NCBI RefSeq assembly: GCF_032854445.1
Contig: NC_088298.1
Coordinates: 18,431,976-18,495,975 of the forward strand
Direction: 5' to 3'
DNA: 64,000 bases
From: Liolophura sinensis
Lineage: Eukaryota > Mollusca > Polyplacophora > Chitonida > Chitonidae
Shown: positions 20,521 to 32,100 of the stretch, piece by piece
Numbering within the stretch: position 1 is the stretch's first letter
Layout of the letters: the number at the start of each line of letters is the position of its first letter
Notes under the pieces: model-generated
The model's input: only the letters and a program-made list of their open reading frames with translations
Database searches by the model: none
What the model was told of the DNA's origin: nothing
Program-made: the position numbers and the translations under genes

Positions 20521-21150
20521 GCTGGCTGCTTACCGGTACAGAACAAAGAGTCAGCGTGTACCCGGCTTAAGTCAAAGGATACCTGCAAAGGGTCAGCTGA
20601 GGTCACTGCTGCTACCGCCAGCCGAAGGGGGGGGGGGGGGGGGGCGCTGGGTGGATATGCCCTCTCATTTAAAGCCGCCTGGAGGAGGGCGCGTGGGGTA
20701 TGCTGAGTGGGCGGGAGCAGACCTCTCTCCTTCCTCAGTCACAGTCGAAGGCCCCCGACGTTTAGCAGGCATTCCGAAAATTTTAAGGGTGTAGCCTGAA
20801 CTGCAACAATAGTCTTCAGGTTAAATGAGAAAATGTGTTTTAATTAATACTTAAAAAAATGACGCAGCAGAATACACCGGCATCCGAGTCTCCAAAACAA
20901 TGTATTTGTAGTCATAAAAATTATAATAATAATAATAAACTTATGAGGCCACATGGACAAACAGCTGTATTAGTAGAAGGCATTCAAACTATTTGTAGAA
21001 ATTATACGGCCTGTGTGTATGTGAATATTAGGCCCCCAGTAGAGCACCCAGAACATATGTACATCACGAGCGAAAAGCAGGATTATGAATGGTTAAAGAA
21101 AAAGGTGAACACATTTACTCCATGGCTGATATCGGACACCAAAACACAGC
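20521..21150. other. No gene; poly-G tract
   Basis: Contains eighteen G at 20627-20644 followed by a GC-rich stretch ('ggatatgccctctcatttaa', 'ggaggagggcgcgtgggg'). It may be the 5' non-coding end of the YR element, but terminal repeats could not be shown. Confidence 0.4.
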
Positions 21151-21533
21151 GGGCACACAAACCCATGACAGAAGATAACAGTATACACAGTGGGCACAAG
21201 AGAAACCACATCACAGCAGGCACACAAACCCGTGACAGAAGATAAAAGTATATACAGTGGGCACAAGAGAAACCACATCTCAGCGGGCACACAAACCCAT
21301 GACAGAAGATAACAGTATATACAGCGGGCACAAGAGAAACCACATTACAGCAGGCACACAAACTCATGACAGAAGATAACAGTATATACAGTGGACACAA
21401 GAGAAACCACATTACAGCAGGCACACAAACTCATGACAGAAGATAACAGTATATACAGTGGGCACAAGAGAAACCATATCATAGCGGGCACACAAACTCA
21501 TGACAGAAGATAATAGCATATACAGTGGACAAA
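21151..21533. repeat. 67-bp minisatellite, about 5.7 copies
   Basis: The unit begins gggcacacaaac(c/t)c(a/g)tga, then cagaagataacagtatatac, and ends gagaaaccac. Copies start at 21151, 21218, 21285, 21352, 21419 and 21486 with an exact 67-bp period and few substitutions. ORFs across it are repeat artefacts. Confidence 0.95.
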
Positions 21534-22840
21534 AATCTCTGCAATTATAAAGAGGTGCACGACTCGCAGCAGAAACTGGAACAAGGCTAATACAGTACAA
21601 CAGCTGGAGAACATAAAAAGCACCCTTCTGCAAAGGTACAAAACCCCACAACATATACAATCATGGAGCCCATTAATGAGGGACTGAAAAAAAGAAAATA
21701 AACCGCACAGCCATTACCAGGTAATTAGCGTAAACACCAATCGCTTGGGTGACACCAGGCCTGTGACACAGGAAAGCTCACAAGGTGACAAAGAAGAAGC
21801 AGAACTCAACGTACTTAGTCTCCCGTGTAAAGTTATAGAATAACATACGTGTAGTTAAGGTATCATAAGATAAAAGTCTATTTGTATTAAGATTTTTACG
21901 GAGAGATAAAAGAGCAAGTATGAACACAAAACTTGCTGTATATAGGATTAGACCAGACAGTTTACATTGCCTGGCTGAGATGACAGTAGTTGAGTTCATA
22001 ACAGACATATCTAAAACATGTAATATGCTGACTGTGCAGTCCAAGTGTGTGTGAAAAGGTTATAAACTGTCAAAGATATCGAGCTTAGTCATCAGTTCGT
22101 GATAAGAAATTGATTCAAGGGTGGTTCTTTCTGTAATTTTCATGTTACAGTGCATATGTAAGCATGCGGTGAAATAACGTTATACTGCCGTGAAATCAGT
22201 TGTCCATGTTCCCATCTTATGTTACACATTAGCCGCTCTGAATCATTAGACTGACTTCTCTAGAACTCCTTCCTGTCACCTACTGTGTCCTACATAATGT
22301 CAAAGGTGTACGTGATGAAAATCATTTTCCCCGTCTCTAGCTCCAGTTACCAAATCCTGGAAACAAAGATTTGACAGTGTTTTTGGGCTCCCTAATGGAC
22401 ACTGAACAGTTTTGGCTTGTGTTTGCCCGACAAAAGTCCCGGTCATTTGGGAGAGGGGTTAATCAAAATTAAAATCTATTCCAATTATGTCAACATGTAT
22501 ATCAAATTACTTGCCTTGTCATGAGGAATCCAAACACTTATACCTTGATATACATATCCGACCATGACTGAGGGCGCTATGGCCAAAACGACCCAAAAGT
22601 CCGATTTCGAGTTTAAAAGTCGGGGCTGTCACTTAATTGACCAATCATATATATGCAATACTATATATAGGGGTTACTGTCTGATCGTCAGTGCCACTAT
22701 GCTTTTGCAAATTTACTGTTGTTGCTTGCAAATAGCTTCCAACATTCTTGGATTACTGTTCATAAAGTAAACACTCAGCCAAGTAATACACTCATATACA
22801 CGGTAAGATTCCAACTTATCGCCTTCGTCTTCATACATTT
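21534..22840. other. No gene recognised
   Basis: Non-coding sequence without a supportable frame, repeat or RNA gene. Confidence 0.5.
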
Positions 22841-22953
22841 CCATGTATGACACAGAGGTATGTCCATATGTGACACAGAGTTATGTCCATATGTGACTCA
22901 AAGTTATGTCCATATGTGACACAGAGAAATGTCCATATGTGACACAAAGTTAT
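22841..22953. repeat. 23-bp tandem repeat, about 5 copies
   Basis: The unit tatgtccatatgtgacacaga repeats with phase starts at 22862, 22885, 22908 and 22931, plus a partial copy before them. Single-base variants distinguish the copies. Confidence 0.92.
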
Positions 22954-22959
22954 GGCCTA

Positions 22960-25900
22960 CATAACAAATACATACGGCTCGCGTAAGTTCCACAGTGGCT
23001 GGATAGGTAAACGTCTGCGAATGGTTTCTCACATTAACTTATTGCAGTTCAGAGAGAAGTCTACTATATAAGGGTGGGACTACATGCCGTATTTTGTATT
23101 TTTAGCCCATATATGTCTCTTGAAATCTCTTTATTAATAAACTGTCTCGTTGATAATGGGCAATGCATTGTGCACCTAAAACAAGTTGATCTGTAGCGGT
23201 GTACTCTTTTGTACTTATTTATGTTTTGTTCACAAGCTCTGCATTTTTAAACTCGAGTCCCCGAAGTCAAAGAACCTTTGTGACCTTTTACTACTTACGA
23301 TTGAGACAGAGCACAAAGTACATTTGTAACTACAAATTGTAGTTAGATATTGCAATCCAGATAATTCAAAGCATATCCTTTGTCACGGTTTTTAACTATT
23401 TAGATTGATTATATGCATAGTGTGTTTCTAGTATCCAGATATGGCTGGCGTCTACCCTGATATTAACCTGATTTGGATCATCGATCATGATCTCATTTCA
23501 AATAATTTATTATATCGTGTGGATTCTCTTGCTGTTTTCATTCAACATTTTGCAAGGAATTAGCAGAAGATGTAAAACATCTCCAATTCCATGCGTACAG
23601 TGTAAGTTGTAACTTAAGTCTACTAAAGTTGATTGTATTTGAAGCTTTCTGTGTTAATAATTAACAGCTACCAATGTTAAGCAAAATATTATCTTTTGAA
23701 TAGTTTTACCTTGCTCAAAAAGGATCAAGATCATGCACATCATAGTCGGATGTATAACAGAGTATGCATGTTTCGATTGCTCGTGACAAGACGAGTAATA
23801 TGATGTACATATTGACACAATTAAAACAAATTTTAATTTTGACCCCTATCTGACCTTTGTTGACAACTCCCCAAAATGCTCAGGACTTTTTAGGGGTAAG
23901 CCGAAGTTAAAATATCCAGCCACCACGTCGGAACACAAACACACCTTCAATCCTTTAGTTCCAGGATGTGGTCACGTGACCTACAAGTTTGGGTTCTCCA
24001 CCTTTTGAATTCTTATCACTTCATTTTGCGGGAATAATAAAGATCATCACGCCGCAATTACCAGTCATCCACTCGGACAGCATCTGAACTTCGCAAACCG
24101 TAATTTCTCGAATCGCATTACTTCTTTGCTAGTTGGACTCTATTGTTCTCCCCAAATTAAAATCATCGTCTTTTCCTTTCCAGTTCCTTCTGCTCATCAT
24201 TAAAATTAAAATTGCCCAGACTCCCAAACAAGTTGACAATCATGATTTTAATGGTGTACATTTCTTGGTTTCAACCCTAACATTACACGAGTATGTCTTT
24301 TTGTGGACGACGCCGAGTACGGCTGACGCGAAATAAAAGATAGCGCTTGGCAGAGTTTGGCTGGATGCCATCATGCCAGGAACATTTGTGTTAATTGCAA
24401 TCATGAATGATTATGGTTTTACTCTTTACGAACAATGACGACGATATGAAGTAAGAAATACTTCAGAAATAATGAGAACATGTTTTTGTTGTGCACATGC
24501 AGCTTTTATATGTTGAGGACAATGCAGTCTAAAGGAGTGAGTTCCACGCTAGATCCGGATTTGACAATGGAAGAGTACAGATCTAAATGTAACAGGTTTA
24601 ATTGGTGCATATCTATATATACAGAGAAATTGGATTGAAGTTTCACAGCTATGACACCTCATGCATCTGCAAAAACTGTCAGCGACAAACTCACAACATG
24701 TTCAAGTCCAGGTCATATGTTAGCTTCTTCTCCGGTCTAATGGAGAAGGCTCTAACCACTTTCTTTCCACCATAATGCTGGTTGCAGTCGTATAAGTGAA
24801 ATAAACAAGAAAATAAATTAATATGTAAACAAACTGACAAAACTATGAAGCTTTTTCCTGCTGCTCTTGTAAAAATCTATGATCTCTGCAGGTCAAATGA
24901 CAATGAGGCGTGATAATGTGATTAAGCTGGTTAACACGTCCCACGAGGCGTGGGTTCAATCCCGACCGTGTATTGACAAGAAATTTGTGAATTCCCAACT
25001 CTGTGAATCCTAAGTGACAAAATGCGGTTCATTGCATTGAGCAGCTTTCTCTGAAGAACACAAGTCGTTTTCCATCTTATTATCTGTTGGCTACTTCTCT
25101 CTTTCTTATAAACAGCTTTAATATTAATATATTATTTCTTATATATTTCTTTGAGAACTAATGTTTTAGGTTGTTTTTGTTATAGATTTGAGATCATTAA
25201 CGTAGAATGTCATTTTATGGTTTACGAGTGATACACGAGGGAATGTCGATAGGTGGTTTGCTCGAGACACTGAGGAGAAAATGCCTGTGACGTTAAACAG
25301 CTATAAGATCAAATGCTTCGCTAGGGATCTAGAAGCTTGGTGTCGTGCAGTTCTTGATATCTTCTGCGTAACTAAATAGGTTACCAATTCAAATATACAA
25401 CTCTCACTGACCCTATTGGTAGCTTTTTAGTCACGTTATTTGGAACGTTTCACACCTGCCTGTCCTACAAGTGTGGATTTATGTATTCATTTATTTGGTG
25501 TTTTACTCAAGCACATACTAAAACACAAGGTGTGGACTGTGAACGTTAGCTAACTTGTTACTTTGTGCATTGGCGTTGGGCAATGGACGAATTCACTCAA
25601 AATTTCCTCTCCGCCCTAAGCCGGTTCAAAGCCGAGTAAAAACAAAGCATTCTCAGCTGTTACTCTGCGGCGCTTGTGAACTACATGTACCCCTTTGTAC
25701 CCCTATAGGTACAACAAAATAGTACGGCTTGGACCGACTTGATTTAGGTGGGAATTGTCCCTCATAGTTCAAGTATTGTTTACCTGCCAGAAATGCAGAT
25801 TCAGCAAGCAAGAAAAATCAACTGTCACCCGCTTTTACGAAAAACTATACATTCTTGACTCAAATCACTCGACAGGAGGTTGGTGCGATTTGTTCTGGTG

Positions 25901-26141
25901 GAGAAACGAAGTGTAATTGGTATAAAGGCCCGTTTGTAGTACACGCATCCAGCATTTTAAAGGTGACCATCAGATGCCTGGGTCACGTGGTCATGCACTT
26001 CTGCTTTCGATCGAGTAAAGTTCAGTTGCGGTATTTTTCTCTATCCACAGGTAGAACTGTTACTAGTGAGAGTAGATGAACGGTTCATACAACTTTACTT
26101 CAAGGCTTTTGGTGATACTTTATAGCGGTTATTCTTAAAGG
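22960..26141. other. Upstream region of the SLC1 gene; no other gene seen
   Basis: Contains a rearranged SINE (24696-24815), a possible tRNA-like B box at 24950-24964 (gggttcaatcccgac) and a short SINE tail at 25486-25512. The SLC1 promoter should lie just before 26142, but no TATA box was convincing. Confidence 0.45.
24696..24815 (+). mobile_element. Rearranged SINE copy
   Basis: Retains 'ttcaagtccaggtcatatgt' from the B-box region, 'taatggagaaggctctaacc', and the tail 'ccataatgctggttgcagtc' plus 'gtataagtgaaata'. The middle is deleted. Confidence 0.7.
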
Positions 26142-29100
26142 ATGCAGCCCCTTAATCCGGGGAGTGACCTTGTTAGAAACGCAGAAGAGAGGGATCGCAA
26201 ATGGCTGTCCAAGACTATCACAAAACAATGTTTCGTGGGTTTCCTGAAGTCCAACTTGCTGATGTTGCTTATGTTGGTTGGAGTTCTTGTTGGGGTCGCC
26301 ACTGGATTATGCCTGAATTCTATGGACTCCAAACTGACCCAACCAGAAATCATGTACCTTAGTTTTCCCGGGGATCTTTTCCTACAGAGTATGAAGATGC
26401 TGTCAATCCCGATAGTGGTGTCAAGTCTCTTGTGTGCTACGGCCGAAATCGACATCCGCGCTTCAGGAAAGATTGGTCTTCGGGCTCTGGCCTATTACAT
26501 CTCTACCCTCTTGATTGCGTCTGTCTTAGGGATAATTCTAGTAGTGACGATCCGTCCGGGGGATAGGACAAGTGGCCAACCCAACTTGGTCCCAGACATC
26601 TCCTCCTCATCCTCAAATCCAGGCCTCGCCTTCATGGATCTCTTCAGGTAAACATTTCTGTTACAGTTTATGCATTTTACCTTTTTCGAAGCACTTATCT
26701 TCGGTAAAACATTGTAATATTTATTTTTCTGGCGTATACCTCACGCAGTAGCAGGCCAAATGGTTTGTCCAGTTATTAAAATGAGTCTCAGCACGACTCA
26801 TAACCAATTTTTAAAAACGAGTGTACCAGTATTCGCCTGATGGAACATCACTGGCTCAGATATTGTCAGTGTCCTGAAGTATTAGTGTACATGCATTGCA
26901 AAGATAAGGTTACTCTACATGTGAGAAGGGTGTCCATCCTCTAAATATAGAAAGACTGAATTCTAAAATCGTCTGAATTATATTTCACAGGAACATGGTC
27001 CCCGACAACCTTGTTGAACTTTGCTTGAAATCGGTAAGCGCTTTGGTGCACGTTGCTGCAAAGGGTACTGATATTTAAGCTATACGATATCTTTACAACC
27101 TGCATTAAACTACATATATTTATTGGGAAGAGGCTGCCAGTACTATTTTGACTAACTGATCACAGTAGTTAACTCTGCACGTGGTACCAGCGCACTCAGC
27201 TGTCAAGTCACTGTCTGTATTAACACCTGTCGTCATGACACACATATAAAAAAAACGCATTTCGAATGTCGAATTAAATTACATCTGTGTTCTGTTATTT
27301 GCTTGTAAAAGACGGATCCCTCCAACTGCGCCAAATGAAAGACGTTATCGTTCATCCACTTTTTTTCTCAAAGTTAATTATTCATGCAAATGAGAGTTAC
27401 AAAGATAAGATCAGTTGTTTGTTGACTGAGTTTACCAATCATCTAGACAAAGTTTATCAATGTATCAACCCTATGTCGACCCTAGCATTGCTATCATAAT
27501 ATGCCCCTGAATTACCTGTACCTCAGTCAAGTTTCATTTTAACGGTTCATTTAAATGCGACTATTGCCACGTGGTATCGAATAATCTATTCACGATGAAA
27601 GTTTGTGAAGTGAGATAACGACCTAGAAAGGCATAAACCTTGCCTTTACAACTCCCTGTTAATGCTCAAAGAAGCATACCTTAGGTAGAATTAGTTAAAA
27701 CAATTGCAGTTATGTTCATAGTAATTTATCACTAGTCTACGAATAACTGATACAGTGTTGTCCACATGGCCATTGTGATAGTAGATTGGTACCTCAGCAT
27801 CCTAGGCAAGCTTATGATAAATGGTAATTAATGTGACGTTAAACACTGATCATTTATATGTTCATTCATTCATATTTTACTTTCCATGCAGAAGAAGACG
27901 AGAGAAGTGACAGGCGATAGAATCACGGCTAAAGGCAACTCATCTTCCTTTTCGTCAGTTTTGAACGCCGTGAAAAACATCAGTGGTAAGGCAGGCATAT
28001 TGCCCCATATGTTAACTGCTTTCATCTTTAGTAGAGTGTGGTGATGATAGACCAGAATATAGGGCAACAACAACAACTCAACTGTTACCCTGGTCACTCA
28101 GTCACTCAGAAGATCTGTTGCTAACTATAGGTGTATACACAATTTAGCCCACAGTTGCACACATGACAAAATCAGCACGCTGACGTGGTACCCACTATCT
28201 ATTCAATGATCTAACACTCTCAGACTGTGATTGCAAACAAACATGATTTTTGAAGGAAAACAACAGCAACGACCGAGTAGAGACAAAAACTAAATTTTTG
28301 TATGGCGGTGGGATGAAACTGTTCCACAGCCCCTAACGAATGTACGTGTAATGCTTCAATCAGACGTTAGAGGCAGGGTGATTTTGCTTTGGGATGTATC
28401 GGGAACGCGAAATAACGATTTTGTTATAACACAGCTATGGAAAAGGAAGTCACCTGGAGATGTATGACGCTAATCCTCGGGGCAAATGAAAACCGTATTT
28501 TGACAATCTCATCATTCTGAAATTAGGGTAAACGCAAATTATATTCTGAATAATGTGTATTTTAAATACATGAAACTTATTTTTTTTTTCGCTGAAGGGA
28601 ACAGTACTGTGTAAACCCCCAGGTCAGATCTGCCCAAATCTCCAGGCCAGATCTGCCCTGGGTGTTCACCAGTAAGCTAGTCACATCAGTAACCAAGCCT
28701 TATGCTTGTGGGGGAGTGCCCATGGCCTGAGAGGGGGTGGGAGGTCACATGACCTCCACACCCCAGCCTTGCCATGTGGCCCTTTGTTTTAGCCCCATTC
28801 CCTCCAAGACAGCCGAGCAGTCAAGACGTGTTTTACCAAGATCACAGCCAGTCTTCATTCATACATTTCACCCAGGTAAGAATTTAACCCTTGTGGTCTC
28901 AGAACATTTCCATAAATTGATATATGTAATTGTTGTTACATATGCAATTATCTGACTGTGCCATATAGGATATATTATGCACATCTTTTTGAGTAATTTA
29001 AGTTATTACTTTGGTTAGCCATTCACAAGTTAGTGTGATCTCTGCAAAGAGATACACACATTCTAAAAGGATTGGCTGAATAGATTTCAGGAATTTACAC

Positions 29101-32100
29101 TAAGAAATAGGTGGGATAACTGCTTCTCCCATCAACCTGTTTACAGTGAAAATATTTGGGTAACTGTGTTAGTTTGGGATAAACCTCCACATTGGAACTA
29201 TTAACCCACTTAAGTTCACTAGTTTTAAAAGTGACCACTGTTTACTTAAATTAATCTGGAATTTAAGGATTATATGTATCAACTACTAGCTTTTGCCTAA
29301 ACTTAACTTGATCTCCCAACTTCCAAAGCAGATAGTTCCTTTTACACTGGTTAACACATGGTCAAGCTTAATTCCTTTGTTTGAGCTGACCATGCCAGCC
29401 TCCAGTAGCTACAGACATGTGTATTGCCTCAGTGTATGTAAGCAAGGTGGCAGCACATCTGGAAGGGATTAATTTCTCCTTGGCATCTATTGCCCCTGAT
29501 GACCCCTGCTGGTTAATCTCATCCTATCAGCCCAGCCTTTATCAAGTGGCTAAACAAGATGGCTGCACCAGCAGTACACAGGCCAAATTAAAACTCAGTA
29601 CAAGACCAACCACTTGTAACTGTTCTGAGTTTTTGTATTTAATTATGCCTGTGATTGTCCTAACACAACACAATCCTCAGAAATTATATATCACTGCAGA
29701 TGCACATATACTGGAATTTATCATGCTTTTGGACTTTGACATTTTGAGTCCAGTGTTCATGTTCTCTATGGCCAGTCAGTAAGCATTTGTTATTATTGTT
29801 GATAGATACATATATATATATAGATATTAACTTTGTATATACAGTTAATATGCATATAGGCTATCGCCTGGTAATATTGTATTTAGTTTATAGATATTAT
29901 CAAAATACCCTGCGTGACCCGTATTATTGTTCTTCATGCGGTAACCGTTCTGGGTTGTACAAAATGTATGCAGCCCCTAGCATAAAAATGTACCACTCAG
30001 ATTATTAATGCATACATTAGCCTACACTATTGATTTGTAACCTGTATGTTAAATGATCGAAAGAGTAATTTACGAATGTTATGTTTTGGTTGGAGGTGAA
30101 GGTCAGCTGGCATAGACCAGTATGTCTTGTTATATATGAGATATGACCTGGCATCATAAAATGCATTTGTACCCATCATATGGATACACTGAGTCATCTA
30201 AATTTCTAATGCGAGCCTGGCCCCTTATAAGCCTGGCAACGTACTCGACATTATGTTTAGATGCCTCTCTTAAACAGGATACCGGTAACCCTGTGACCCT
30301 TGGCCTCTCTAGTATTGACTATATTGCAATCATTGTTAGCATGATGTCACTTGGTTTCTAGATGCCATGCTTAAACGTTACATGCATTATGGTCTGACTG
30401 TCAGGCTGACCTCTCAACTTCAACCTACCTTGACCTACATGTATGTGTACAGGTCGCTGTGTATACATGTGGACACACATGTAACATGTCTTATATAATT
30501 GGGTTAATAATCATGTCCAACACCTTATCTTGTTTAACTTACCTGTTATGATCATATGGCACTTCTATTAAGTCTTTGAAAGCTACGTTCTAAATTGTTT
30601 ACTCATTAATACTTGAAAGCTCTAGTAGCTCTCCCCATTCCCTCCAAGACAGCCGAGCAGTCAAGACGTGTTTTACCAAGATCACAGCCAGTCTTCATTC
30701 ATACATTTCACCCAGGTGCTGTACCGTCTTGACTGCCAGACGTTACCCTCCAGGCTGCTTCCCCTTGTGAAACTATCCAAACTCAGAAGGAAGGAAGGAA
30801 GGGAAAGGAACATATTTACAGATACCCCTACTCTCATACTGATTACCTCTGTCTTAAATAATAAATTCTCAGGCTGTGGCACTTATGAAAACCCACCAGA
30901 GCATTTGCGTTCTTTGTCCAGCATATATTTAACACTTGTTCCCCCAAACGCCAGTCACGTGTCCACCCGACAACGTAAGATAGTCTCGCAGGTGATTCAA
31001 CCGCAGACAAACAGGTCTTACAACTGCACACACGATGTCAATTATCCAGGAGAAGAAACACGTGCGCGTCATCGCATGATTTCTCCCTGGCATTTTGTAA
31101 GCTGTCTACATGGTCTCAGGTACATCTGTCATTATGTAAATCATTAACAAGCATTAGGTGAAATTCCAGTAAAACTGAAACAATTACAAGGCATTTGCCT
31201 CTATTTCATTCAGTTTTATGTGTAACGAAAACTTTTCTTTCGGTTTTTTTGTTTTGCTAATTTATACATATTTACACTTAATTAAAATAAATCTATAAAA
31301 AAATGAAGACGCTGTTATCCACTATTCCTCTCTTACTGTATATGATCTCCATGCTTGTCACTGAAGAAGACAAACTGTCTTGTTCTCTATCTTTGACCTG
31401 TGTATAAAAAATACAAACTTCAATCAAGTTAGAGGCGATTGCAACTTGATACAGGAACGCATCGTTATTCTTAATTATGTATGTAATAAGAAACTTCAAC
31501 ATAAAAAATACACACATCGTCAAACACTAAGGTGGCTCTACGCCATATTACTGGTACTTTGACCATGGCTAGTATGTATGCATGGATGATTGGGGTTTAT
31601 CGTCGTGCTTAACAAATTTTCAGCCATATGACGACGAGGAATTATTTTGACCATGTCTAGTAACAAACCACCAATTACACCAAACAGATCATATATATGC
31701 GTATGTATTGTCATAGACATGCGAAAATGCGTCATATACCCATGAGATTTTTCACGTACATGACGCAAAGCCTCTATGCGTGCCATACCACTACATGTAG
31801 ATTGCACCTTTCTCTACAACGTGTGAGACATAAGAAAGATAAAAAAAAAACATCATCATTCAGGTCGTTCTTACGAAGTAGTTTTTCATTTGTTTGATTG
31901 GTGATTTACGCCGTTCACTGGAATATTTCACTTATACGACCAGCATTGTAGTGGAAGGAAACCGGCCAGAGCCCAGGTGAAACCCACGGCCATCCGCAGG
32001 CTGTTGGCAAACCTCTCCGTGTACAGGAAAGCCAGCATGAGCTAACCATGAACACAGTGACAACATGTGACGACGTAAGGTAAAGTTTGTGGATACAGGA

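Noticed and set aside
21151-21533. CRISPR-like array
   Set aside because: Adjacent units without spacers, in a eukaryotic context; it is a simple minisatellite.
21083-21660. Minus-strand ORFs with repeated CPLYILLSSVM peptide
   Set aside because: Translation of the 67-bp minisatellite.
29417-29782. 122-codon ORF in SLC1 intron 3 as a nested gene
   Set aside because: No recognisable domain, no splice context, and it lies within the segment between the 85-bp repeats.
30668-31147. 160-codon plus ORF
   Set aside because: Starts within the second 85-bp repeat copy, low-complexity composition and no family resemblance; could be reconsidered with transcript data.
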